A DNA stretch of 64,000 nt. It comes from Trissonchulus latispiculum (taxonomy: Eukaryota; Nematoda; Enoplea; Enoplida; Ironidae). Location: positions 21,439 to 85,438 of the forward strand of contig JASAND010027904.1 of assembly GCA_030248195.1 (NCBI GenBank). The letters run 5' to 3'. Below are positions 44,401-56,500 of this stretch, one piece after another. Made by a program: the position numbers and the translations under genes. The notes below the pieces were generated by a model that saw only the letters and a program-made list of their open reading frames with translations, was not told where the DNA came from and did no database searches. How positions within the stretch are numbered: position 1 is the first letter of the stretch; each line of letters starts with the position of its first letter.

Positions 44401-46040
44401 CCGAGAAACGGTAAATATGTGGAAACAAATGCATGCGCATTAGAAAATGTGTCGACTATTTGGCAAAATTTGTCCAAAATTTTTGTGTACTGTTATACAG
44501 TCGCCAAAAATTTTTGCTATTTTCCAGAAAATGTGTGTAATTACACGTTTTTTTGAGCGGAAAGACACTGAGATAGACGGTACGTTAATTTATTTTAGGA
44601 AAGGACTGGGGTTCCGATCCTCACAGGTTGCTTCCCCACCCCCGGCCCCCTTCCGCAAAATGTTGGCATTCCCCCCAAATTTTATTATCTGGGTTCTTTG
44701 TAATGTGATTACCCTTGGCATTGATCCGCCAAAGTTTCTTCTTCAGGAAGCACCCTTTGAATTTTTAGAATTTTCGAATTCTTGTTTAACAGTCTTTAGA
44801 AAGCTAATAGATATCGCTGGGAAGACAACATGGATTAGCGAACTGTGTACTGTTTTACGTGAAATCAGGTGAACTGAACTTCACATATTTTAGTTTTTCG
44901 TGAACAATGTTGGGGAGATTGTGGCAATTTCGCGACTTACGGAAAGAAACCGAATTAAACGTTATTATCTACTTGCGGTACTGTAATAATTGACAGTCGG
45001 AAAACCTCAAAAAACAAGTTAGAGTGCCGATACTCATCTACTTAATCTACTGGTGCTGGGTTATCTGAGACTGGGTTCCGAAGATCAGCCTAATTATATG
45101 GCTATGGCTTTGACCGTGCTACAGGAATATGAAGAAGAAGAACAAACTTTTCGTTAGCTCAGTATATTGTTGCATCAGCTTATAACTTTAGCTTATACTG
45201 AGCTGAGAAAAAGTGGAATCGAAAAACAGTCGGCAGATTCGTGCTCTGCGACCTTCAGCAAAATTGAAGAGAATAAATTTTTCGGTTTTCCTTGAGCTCA
45301 CCTTGCGAATCGAAAAAATCTAATTTCGCGAAATCGAAAAATTCGCTATATATACGTATATGTCGTGCGTAAAACTAGGTTTACGCAAGGCCGTTGCGTA
45401 AATCTAGGTTACGCACCGAAAATTGCGTAATATTGTAAAAAATGAATCTTTCATAAGAAATATCTGAAAAGTAGCTGAAAACATGCCAATTTATTATAAA
45501 TTTTATTTGCAAACACTTGCATTCCAAATTCTAACTTTACTAATTTTTCCATAACATTCCGCAACATTCCACAACATAACCTAACGAAATTCATAAATTC
45601 GAGTTCAAGTTGGGCTTTTCGCAAGAATTTTCAATGAAACAGCAATCTGTTCAGCATAGGGGTTATGAATTTTCTCATAAAATATTAATTTTTGATAACA
45701 TTTTGTCAGCTACATATTTACTACATCCATACTCTACTACATACATACTCAGTTTTTCCATATTTTTTCTAAAATAATTACCATTATTTTTCATATAATA
45801 ATTATATATTATTTATCGATTTTGCAAAATTTTGTAGACTTAAAGCCTTTCAAAGTTTGTAGAAAAATTAGCTGTTTGAAATTTGCCTATTCTTACTCTT
45901 GTGAATTAAAGTTTGCAGGATCTTCTTTGGAAAACTCGAATGGTTCGAATTTAAAATACAAACAATTTGAAACTGGTTCTTATACTTACTACTGTTTAAA
46001 ATATAATTTGATCATAGTGGTGGGATAATTCATAGTCCTC
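41441..46040. other. Intergenic region downstream of ING
   Basis: Holds the ING 3' UTR of unknown length; an AATAAA lies at 42770-42775 but is far from the stop. Also a damaged G-rich element (41671-41859, termini CAGGGTATTTTTA / TAAAAATACCCTG) and a short (GACA)n run at 42228-42244. The longest frame (44447-44872) has no recognisable domain and runs through a C-rich block, so I do not call it. Confidence 0.5.
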
Positions 46041-46165
46041 CTGCCTGGGTTTTCTTTAGTGGGGGGGTGGGTGGGTTCTTCCTCTTCCCCCCCCCCCCCC
46101 CCACTCGTTCCGTCCACTTTTTTGGGCTTCCCCTCCCCACTCACTATAGGGTGCCCAGAAAATGC
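46041..46165. mobile_element. Truncated GE-family element
   Basis: Left end CTGGGTTTTCTTTAGTGGGG followed by C-runs and ACTCACTATAGGGTGCCCAG, then the family core stops. Confidence 0.65.
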
Positions 46166-46982
46166 CTCCCTTTTTGGCTCCCTTTGATGTTGCCGCCTTG
46201 ATTTGCCTGAACCAGTGTAAACTAGCAAAAACCAGCTGAAAAAGGGAAATTGTTTAAAAATTCATTGCGGACGCAATGTAAATCGTAGCCATAAAAACTT
46301 TATATCGTTAGATTCAGCTTAGATTGAACTTTATGATTATGTAATTTTTACTCACTTTTGCTAGACTCGCTATGTCGAAATTTTGGGTCAAAAAGTGGTA
46401 TTTTTCTAAAAAATCGACTTTCAAATTTTGAAATCTCACATATATCGGGTGAAAGCGGACGCCTAGGCGGTCCTGAAAATCTAATCGAAAATTTTTCCGT
46501 TGAACGAGTCGCGAGTAATAACCAGTCAAAGTCGAAAAAGCGGCAAAGATCAAAGGATTTTGAAAATTTAAAAAATTGAATAACTCACGCAATTTTCAGC
46601 CAAAAAAGTTGAAATTTGGTGTGTAGCACTTTGATACAAGGGAAAAATTTTCCTGAAAAAATCGCGGCAGTACCGTGTGTGTACCAATCCTTCTGTACAT
46701 ATAAAAGCGGCGCCCTTTGAAATCGCACGGGAAATTTCAAAAAAAATTTTTCACGAAAACAAAGATCTCATCAGTCCGGTTCAGAAAATATATACTTTGT
46801 GGTAGCTATCTTGAAGCGTTTTTGAGATATAAAGAAAACAATTTCGCTTTCTACATTTTTTGGTCAGACTTTAAAATGATCATTTTCAGATAAACTCCCC
46901 GGCGAAGCTGTAAATGTTTTGAAAATTGGCCTACTTTTGGTCTAAAATAAATCACTCGGGGGGAGGGGGAGCCCAAAGCTCT
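46166..46982. other. No gene seen
   Basis: AT-rich intergenic sequence between two G-tract elements. Confidence 0.45.
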
Positions 46983-47360
46983 CAGGGTATTGTTTACTGT
47001 GGGGGGGGGGCGGGTGCCCGACTACCCCCACATTTGACCCTCACGAAAATGCCTCCCCCAGAAATCGCCCCATCCTGGAATTTTTTGCCTTCCCCCCGGA
47101 ATTTTTTGGGAGCCAAAATTTTTACCAAAATAAACGAATTTTCAAAACATTTTCCGGCGTCGCCGGAGATATTTTCGTAAAAATGGCTATTTTTGGCTTA
47201 AATCCTGGCATTTTTGAGAGCATTTTGCTTTTCTACGTGCAACATATGCCAAAAATTTTGGCTCATTTTTACAAAAAATCTTCCACCCCCCCGAAAATCC
47301 CCCCACTCGCCCCCCCCCCGGGAAGCCCCCCCTCCGGAAAAAATCCCTAAAAATACCCTG
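46983..47360. mobile_element. GE-like element (378 bp) upstream of POLDIP2
   Basis: Termini CAGGGTATTGTTTACTG and CTAAAAATACCCTG, perfect 5-bp duplication GCTCT (46978-46982 and 47361-47365). The TCCGGCGTCGCCGGA hairpin sits mid-element. It lies 148 bp upstream of the POLDIP2 start codon. Confidence 0.85.
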
Positions 47361-47507
47361 GCTCTGGGAGTGGACAATTTCGGGGAGACTCTGAACTTAT
47401 TTGGGATCATCTTTCTTCGAGTCAGTTTTTTAATTTTTCCTCTCAATCCACTGTTCACAATGTTTGCACCATGATTGTTTTTGTTATAGTTTTTATTGCC
47501 AAAACTA

Positions 47508-50500
47508 ATGCGAATTGGTAGGATATTGTTTGATTCGCCGATTTGTCAATTATGCAATCATGGCAAACTTTTGCGTCCCCGTATACAGGTTCAAGTTTGC
47601 CTCTACTCCAGTCAGTTAGCTGAAGTTGGCAAATTTGAAGCACCCAAATTTCAGGGAAACTATGAAAGTGGCCAGGTATATATATACATATATAATTAAC
47701 ATTTTTACTAATTCTAAGAAAAATTTTTTGGAAAGGAAGTTGTTTGATGTTACATTGTTTTCTTGTCGTTAACACTTGACGTTTGACATTACTTTTAATT
47801 GTTGGTTCAAGACTGGAGAAGCTTATATATGATGGAACGAATCTGGAGTCTAAGATGCGAACCCTTTCATGTTCATGCATAACTACAGCTGGAGTCCACT
47901 CTCCCTGGGACCCGTTGCATAAAATTGATTAGTTGTTTAGTTGAGTTGATTGGTGTAGCAGTTTTTCGAAGACAATCAAAACTAGAGTTGGGCTATGAGA
48001 ATAATTTATATGTAATTTTGAAGCGCTTTGATGGTTCTAAAGAAATCGAAAGCATAAAATAAGTTACATTTTAAAATGGATTGATACCAGCATAAAAAGT
48101 AAAGAAATTTCAATTGAGTTCTTAATTTTCCTTTAACTAAATGATTCAGTGAGAAAAACTAAATACATCATGATTTATCGATTAGGCACTTCAACAGCTA
48201 CGATATGGTACCAAAAACTCCAAAAACGGTGGACTCCAGCGAAAGTTTTTAATCACTAATCACTAATCAACTAATCACTAATCACATTTATGCAGCGGGC
48301 TCCTGCTGACCTGCAATTGAGTGTCAGAATAGAATTCTAATGATCAAGTTCCAACATGGGTTGTGTTATTCTTGCACTTTTTATTGTGTCCTTTCTTGTA
48401 TTCTGCACCATTTCAGCTATTCTTGCATAAGATTTTTGGCTATCGAGGCGTGGTGTTGTTCTCTTGGCCAGCCAAGCTTTATGATCGAGATCTTGGTCAT
48501 AAGAAGTCAGAGCCCACCGTGAACAATGAGTATGTGAAGTGAAATTTTTGGCGACATTCGTATAGGCGTCTTTTAACTTTTGATAATGTATTTAATGCAT
48601 CATGCAAGCTTTTATTAAAGCTTCAACGTCAATCAAGTTTACGTATGTACCTGTAAGGTTGCTGGCAGCGGTAAACCTTACCTGCAAATTTGAGAATGTC
48701 TATTTTTATGCTTGAAGAGCTGTTTCCTCATTCTGTCCTCTGAAGCGAGCCATATCTTTTCAAGCTTTTGTTCATGGTATTTCCGGCTTCAGTAGCACAC
48801 TGTTTTCCGTTTACTACTAAATTTGAGGTTACAACAGTTAGCTTCGTTTTCGTTCATTGCTTTGCTTTAAGTTTGCCTACACACACATTGACTGTTTATT
48901 GGGCTTGGACATTCGGAAGCAGGCCTGGATCGGGTCATGTTAGAGTATATATATCTGTAAATTGCTGTAGTCCAGTGTAACAATGCTGCACTGCACTCTT
49001 AAGAGTTGTTAGAAATCTGACAGAAGAATTTTGTCCCTGTTCCAAATGTTAACACCCATGAATGCTTTAGAACAAATTGATCAACCAGGTTGTATCCTAG
49101 TTGTATTAATGTTCTCACTAACATTTTCAAAAGCCAGGCCCCGTGATCTCAGCTTTTCCTTGCTGAAAAGGAGGGTGAGAGAACCCTACACGTCACGAGA
49201 TGTAACGGCAAATGTGGGGTGGTTTAAAATGATCTAGAATGTGCACCAAATTGTCCACTGTTTGTTACAGTTTCAACATAGTACATTCAGGGCTCCTTCG
49301 GTTTTTTCTCCCTGTATTTTCTGCTTCTGTATTTATAGAAGCGGTGTGGGAAAGTATACGTCATATCATCCGAGTGGACGGGCCATTCAGGGAACCACTC
49401 ATGCCTATTATCAGGTCCTTATTGACGAAAGGGATTTCCCTTTTCTGGTATGTGTTAATTCAGTGATTAGTTCAAACCTTAGTACTGCTCATTTAGAACA
49501 AGAGATGGCAGAGAGGAAGGCAACTTTTTGCTGTTTTTTCTGCTTTGTGCGCTATTCTGTTTCGCTTTCTAAGTGAGTCAATATTATTACAAAACTAACA
49601 TTTGAACAAGTAAGATCTGTTGGGAATTGTTGAGTAATGTCACCTCAAAGTGGAAATATGGTAAGCATAAAAATTAGAGATTGTTAGAGATAAATTCGAG
49701 AAAAAATTATTTCATATTACGTTGGAACACTGCTGAACTTGATCGTTTGGAATTTTGATTAAAACCTTTAAGTTTAAGTATTTAAAATCTATTGAAAATC
49801 TAATTTCTTTAGAGGCTTAACTCAAGGTGTACTATAACTGAGAAGGGTATATTATTGGAGACTTTGTTTTTCTTGTTTGTTTTTGTTATTTTATACATTT
49901 TTTATTTTCAGAGGACGCAAACTGAGAATGTAACAATGCTTGGATCGCAGGAGAGCAGTCGATCTCTGTACGCAATACCAGGTAGAGTCAGTCGGGCACG
50001 ACGTAGTGATAAATCGCTTAGTTCAGTTGATTGACTGCGAGTTGTTTTTGTTTTTTGGTGGTAAAGAGTGTAGGTATGGGATGGGCTTTGAAGCAATGGA
50101 TACCTTTGTGTCGAACGGGTTTTCGTCAATTAATTGGGACAACTTAACACTAGTCTATGTGTTTAGAATTAAAATGGCACACTTTAGGTTGGTGGAAAAC
50201 TGATATTTTTGTCCAGTACAGTTTTCTGTTTACAGTTTTTCTAACGTTTGAAGATTTATGTTGTGACTGAAATGGTTAAAAATTTTGAAATTTCTGTGTG
50301 ATCTGATACCTTGATGTATCTTGTGATATAACCATTGAATAGACATCATATCAATTGAGTTCGCGTTACCATACTTTTTGGCGACGAGTAAAAAATGGAT
50401 GCCTTAAGACAACCGCCACCATATCTTGAAGTACCAGGGGAGCCACCCATCCCTTGGCGTCAATGGAAACGTCAATTTGACATGTACCTGATCGCTGCAG

Positions 50501-53500
50501 GTGCAGATGATCACCCGGACAGACGGACATTGCTGAAGGCACAGTTCCTACCATTAGAAAACATAAAAGTGTTCCTTTCGCCTTAAAAGACCGTGTAGCG
50601 GAAGAATTGGTTCAACTAGAAAAAGATGGTATCATAGAAAGAGTTGAGACCTCTCCGTGGCTTCACCCCATGGTAGCAGTAATAAAACCCAACGGAAAGA
50701 TTAGGATTTGTTGCAACCTCCGAAAGCTCAATGATGCCATAATCCCAGACAAGTTTCCGTTACCTAAAGTACAAGAGATTTTTGTTGAATTGAAAGATGG
50801 AAGGCTTTTTTCCAAAATTGACCTTAAAAAAGCCTATTTCCAAATGGAGCTGGTGGAGGAAAGCAGACCCCTCACAGCGTTCAGCACCGATGTTGGTATC
50901 TTCCAATATAAGCGACTACCCATGGGGATGAAAAATTCGGCAGCTGCTTTCCAAAGAATGATGCAGTCAATCTTACTGGGTATCCCCGGTGTAGTAGTCT
51001 ATCAGGATGATATTATCCTAGCTGGCAAGGATCAGACTGAACATGATGAGAGATTACATAAAGTGCTGAAACGACTGGAAGATCATGATGTCCGAATCGA
51101 ACAGAGTAAAGTTATCCTGTCTCAGAAGCAAGTGGACTGCCTAGGACACGTGATCACGGAAGATGGTCTGATGCCTAACAACAAAAACCTGAAAGCCATC
51201 CAAGACGCCCCGGAACCAAAGGATTTGCCAACCTTGCGCACATTCTTAGGAATGTGTTCCTACTACTTAAGATTTGTGCCAAATTTTGCAACAATCAGTG
51301 AACCACTTCGAGCCCTGACCAGAGACAAAGCAAGTTTCCGATGGAGCACTACAGAATCGAAAGCATTCCGTCAGATCAAGGACATGATTCTGAAGTCACC
51401 GGTACTTGCCTTGTTTGATCCAGACCTACCAACAACCGTCCAAACAGATGCATCGGCTTATGGGCTAGGGGCCGTGCTGATCCAAAAGCACGGTACCAAA
51501 GAAAGAACTGTCGCTTTTGGCTCATGCACTCTCAATGAAAGAGAAAGACGCTATTCTACCGCGGAGAGAGAAGCCCTGGCTTGTGTGTGGGCATGTGAAC
51601 GCTGGCATACTTACCTATGGGGCCGACCTTTTGTCCTACGTACCGACCACCAAGCTTTGACCACATTGCTAGACACCGGTGGCCATGGACATAAACCGAT
51701 GCGCATATCCCGTTGGCGACAGAAACCGATGCGCATATCCCGTTGGCATGCACGACTCCTTAACTACACCTACACCATAGAATACAAACCTGGGATTCAA
51801 AATGCTGTTGCTGATTGTTTATCAAGACTTCCAATACCGGAATACCAAAGTTTCCTAGACGATATTGAAATACCGGTTGCATTCATTGGAAGCTTACCTG
51901 CGATTTCTGGAAGAAACAGAATAACCTTGAAGACCCAACAAGTAAGATTTGGTAAGTATATGGTGGGCTGGCCAAGAAAAGAAAGACTAAATCTGAAATC
52001 AGACCGTACATTCATAAGAGATGAGCTTTATTTGGCCAATGACTGTTATTCAGAGCACCTGAGCGCTTGGTTGTCCCAGTGAATCCAGAACCAAAGTTCT
52101 TCGTCCGCCCACGAAGGTATACCGGATAACAAAGACAAGAGATGTTAGACAGATGTATGGTGGCAGGTATGGATAGAGAAGTTGAAGAGTAAAAGTGAAG
52201 AGAAAGTGTAAAGTTGAGTAAAAGAACATCCGCCCGTAGCCCTTACATTCCTAGTGGAGCGTTGGTTCGAATAGTTGGGCCGATTACAACTGCACCACCT
52301 CATACACCTTACCTGTTACCGTATCGACCATTTTTCGAAGTGGGCAGAAGTCGCTGCGGTGCAAATCATAACAACTAAAGCTGTTATTAAGTTCATGGAA
52401 TCTCTGTTTTCTAGATATGGACTTCCAGAACAGGTGATATCTGTATGGTCTCAATTCACAAGCATTGAGTTTGAAGATTACTCAAGTCCAAGCCATCAAA
52501 CACAGTCTCACTCTTTGTTAATCCGCAGGCAATGGGGCCATTGAAAGATTTCATGCCTACTTAAAGAAAAACTAATGTTCACTAGCTTCAACGAAGCCTT
52601 GGAAAACGAAGTAACTGATATTCTGCGGCATACAGATTTTCTCCTCATCGTTCTACGACAAAAACTCCAGCGAGTTATTTCTACAGAGACAAGTTCGTAC
52701 AAAGCTAAATACTCCGTCAAGAAAGAGAGACTTTGTTATTCCGGAAGAAAAACTACAGAGTACCGTAAGGAGATATAGGAAAGTTACAGGAAGCAAGAAA
52801 GAGTCAAAGACAGCCTCAACGTGGTGACTACGTTCGTCTGAGTTGCCTAACAGAATAAAAGGGCGCTCAAAATTTTCACTTCCTTGAAATTATTGGAAAG
52901 AAAGGACCTACACATATTGTGGAAAACAACAAGATTGGAATTCTAGAAAGCTTGTAAAGACCAGGATTCCAGTTGCCGTTCGTCAACCATCCAGTGACCC
53001 ATGGCCTGATTCCGATTTCTTACTTTTTCCGGAAGTTGTCCAAGAGCTCAAGGTTTGGAAGATGTCAATATCCGAAATGGCGACCCAAACCCAGCGGCAG
53101 CGATGCATGATAGAAATTGCGTCCTGTTCGTAACCGAAGGCGCCTTGAGAACAACCCAGAATGATGAATTTAGAAGAATAGAATTTTGGGACTGACTTTA
53201 AAAGAAGAGGGGATAAGTGTTGTGACTGAAATGGTTAAAAATTTTGAAATTTCTGTGTGATCTGATACCTTGATGTATCTTGTGATATAACCATTGAATA
53301 GACATCATATCAATTGAGTTCGCGTTACCATAATTTAACTATTTTAGGACTTGATTATGTTGCGCACGAGGACATATTGCCCTACGTGTCGGCGGAGAAG
53401 GAGCCTATTCGACATGAACTCTTTGATAAATTCTTGACCTACAATGACGAAAAAGGTACGTGTCAATTCTTTTTGGTTAAAAAATTGTAGCAGATTTGAA

Positions 53501-56500
53501 CTTATGGTTTCCCCTAGAGTTTTGTGAACGTTGTTGTTCAATATATTGGAAATGCATTTGTATCATATGGCTGATGCTGTTTTTTGGGGATGCTGAACAA
53601 CTTGCTTTCGTCGGTAGCTATGTAGTTCTTGGAAGTTTTCATAAACAGTTTCTTCTGTTTTGCTGACGAAGAATGATGTCCATAATATGTAGCAGTGCTT
53701 TCGTTTTGGCGTGGATGTTTTCATCCTAAACCTGTCGAGGAAATCAGTAGTCTACGAAATTACGTGGAAATTCCGAAGATTCGGGAGCCTTTTCTAGTAT
53801 CCTGCACATAATGTATCTGACAGCAACTGTCCACCCTGAAGTAAAGAAAAGTTTTCCCTGGAAATGTCTCCCACCATTGTCTGTGGGATGTGGATTGACC
53901 GAGTTCGTTCCCAGTTTTATTGCCCCTATGCCAGAGGAGTAGTGCCACTCGATTGATGGCTGCCGTGGGAGTGAGGAGGGTTGTGAGACATGCCCGGTTG
54001 GAGTCTTCTTGCCTTTTTTCCGCTTGCTTTCAGTATACCTTTCGAATAAGGATGGATGGCTAGATTGGCTGGTGCCCACTATTAATCGAAACGTGCTTCT
54101 GCTTAGTCACTTGATTAAGGTGGTGATTCCTTTTAGAGACATCAATTTTGAACCCTTATTATTCATTAATTCCTTGGAGTTAAGAAGCCATTTTTATTTC
54201 AAAATGCAGCTTAACATTTTCTCTTTCTAATGAATACAGTGAACCTAACTTTAGTTCTCGGATATTATTTTACTGCACTTTCGAAGTAATTTAATTTTCC
54301 AGATTTTTTGCAGACTAAATTAAATTCTTTCGTGAGGCGTCGGCCACATCATTCGATTCCACTATCAAATAGCTGGGTACCCTTTTTTAATTATCATGAA
54401 ACCGCTGTTCGTTATAAAGAAATTAACTAAAATGTATGCGCAACCTGGATTTTGCCTACTTTTCCCAACTTTGGCAAGCGACCACTTTAGCTAGAAAGCA
54501 GCAATCGGGGCAACTAAAAAGGGTCCTTGTGTATTTTTGTGTAAAACACGTCTAGTAAGTGGCAACCCTTTAGCTTGCATAGTAAATGCTCCACAATCGC
54601 TGGAAAAAATTTGGTCATGTTTTTGCAAAAACTACGTTTTTTATGATAGCAGCGTACGGGATAGCATTTAGAAGATTGCAACGCCACGAATAATCGGCCT
54701 CGACGAGACCTTTAGATTGACACCCTTAGTTTAACTTTACGGCTTGCGTTGCTCAAGAAATGGCGGATTATTTGATTTCTGCAAAAATGACAAGTTTAAT
54801 GGCGGATTATTTGATTTCTGCAAAAATGACAAGTTTACAACGCCAAAATAAGAAAATCAGCTATATCTCACTATAGAAAAAAGCTAGAACGGTACTTCAA
54901 AAAGCAGAGCTGTAGAGCTCAACGAAATCTTTCGAATAAATATAATCATAGCTATGCAGCTACTGTCTAGTTGTCACTTGACTTACTTACTTGACTTATG
55001 GGCCCAGACGTAATCCGTCCATGAAAGCCGCTGGTCTATTGACTACCACTCTTCGCCACTCTGTACGATCTTGGGCCGTCTCGTACCAATCCCTCAGTTG
55101 CAAAGGGCGCAAATCATCCATTACCAGGCCGGCTCATTGCTTTCTCGGTTTGCCGACAGGTGCCTGACCTCCATCCACCCAACCGTACATAAGCCTCTTG
55201 GGAAACTTGTCTAATTGTCAAAAACGGGCAAAAACCGCCTTGAACGGAGACGTCAAGGTTTTGAAGTGGGATTGCGCGGAGGGTGTTAGAATGCTAAAAG
55301 TACTTATTTTGGAAAGTTTCATCAAATTTCATCTTGATTTAAACCGCCAACCAACAAACTGTCCCCAAAAGGAATCACCACCTTAAGGTGGTGGTATCGT
55401 TTACCGTATTTTAAAGGCTAACTTTATAGCAAATAATCCAAATGACCTGAAATATCGCTTGATGACCTTACTAGTGTTCCCAATCATGCTGATAAAAGTT
55501 TTAATCGTGTATGAAAAATTTTTTATTTTGACCAAAATTCCATATTTGACGAAAAATGGTGATAACGAGTTTTTCAATTTTTAGTAGTTTTCGAATTTTG
55601 TACCATTATTAATATAAGTGGACACAATCCAGACTAAAAACTGAAATAATGAAAAAATCAAAATTTTTTAATTTTTTAAGCTCGAACCAGACTACTTTCG
55701 ATGAGCGGACAGCGTGCAGCTGTATCTGCTCCGCCGAAAATCGAAATTTATAAGAAAATGGAATTTTTCGTTTAATGTCACTCATTCATGCATATTTAAT
55801 GATTGTGGATAACTCACAAATTAAAATAATCCATAATAGCAACATTCAGACATATTCTACGCGTGAAGAGTGCGGGGGGGAAGTAAAATTACGAAGGGGG
55901 AATAGAAATAAATTAACGCTATTCGTCCCCCCACAACTTCCAAAGTGTCCGTATGGAAATAAACAACTCCGCCCCACTCGTTTTCTTCCTCCCCCAACCA
56001 GTCTGTTTCACTATTTTACCATAACAATATCATCAATCCTTTTTGGTCACTGCTGCGCGTTTGTAATGGCAAGCCAACACTTAGCTAAACACTAATTACG
56101 TTGATCGTTAAATAGTGAAGGAATTTTATGTTTTAAACAAGGTTTTCTCACATTTCAAGTAATATTGTATTTTCAAATTTGCCGTACAAATTGACCAAAA
56201 CCTATTGCAGGGTCATTTTTCCTAGTTTTCCGTTTGAGTCAGGAACAACTGAGATATCGCTTGTTGAATTTTGAAAAATGGCGTCAGTGTGCGCTTTTGG
56301 TGGTTTTCTTTCGACATGCTAAACAGTAACTAAAATGGTGAAAAATGACCCTCGGCAAGACATTCCTGTCTTTGCATACGAAATTTTAGCTTTCTAACGT
56401 AATTTAATCGAAAGTAATCCTTGTTCAAAATTTCATTTTAATTTTTCCAATTTGTGAGTTACCACCGAATCATGACAGCTACATTTTTTGAGAATATGCA

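Larger units (their letters stand above)
50254..53337 (+). mobile_element. Ty3/gypsy LTR retrotransposon in POLDIP2 intron 4
   Basis: A 3074-bp element (50259-53332) with a perfect 5-bp duplication ATTTA (50254-50258 and 53333-53337), same strand as the host gene. It has two identical LTRs, a primer-binding site, a short gag start, reverse transcriptase and RNase H in one frame, a broken integrase and a polypurine tract. Most of gag, protease and the N-terminus of pol are missing, so the copy is internally deleted and not autonomous. Confidence 0.97.

Noticed and set aside
44447..44872. 141-codon gene
   Set aside because: No domain, a C-rich low-complexity middle, no splice signals or homologous copy.
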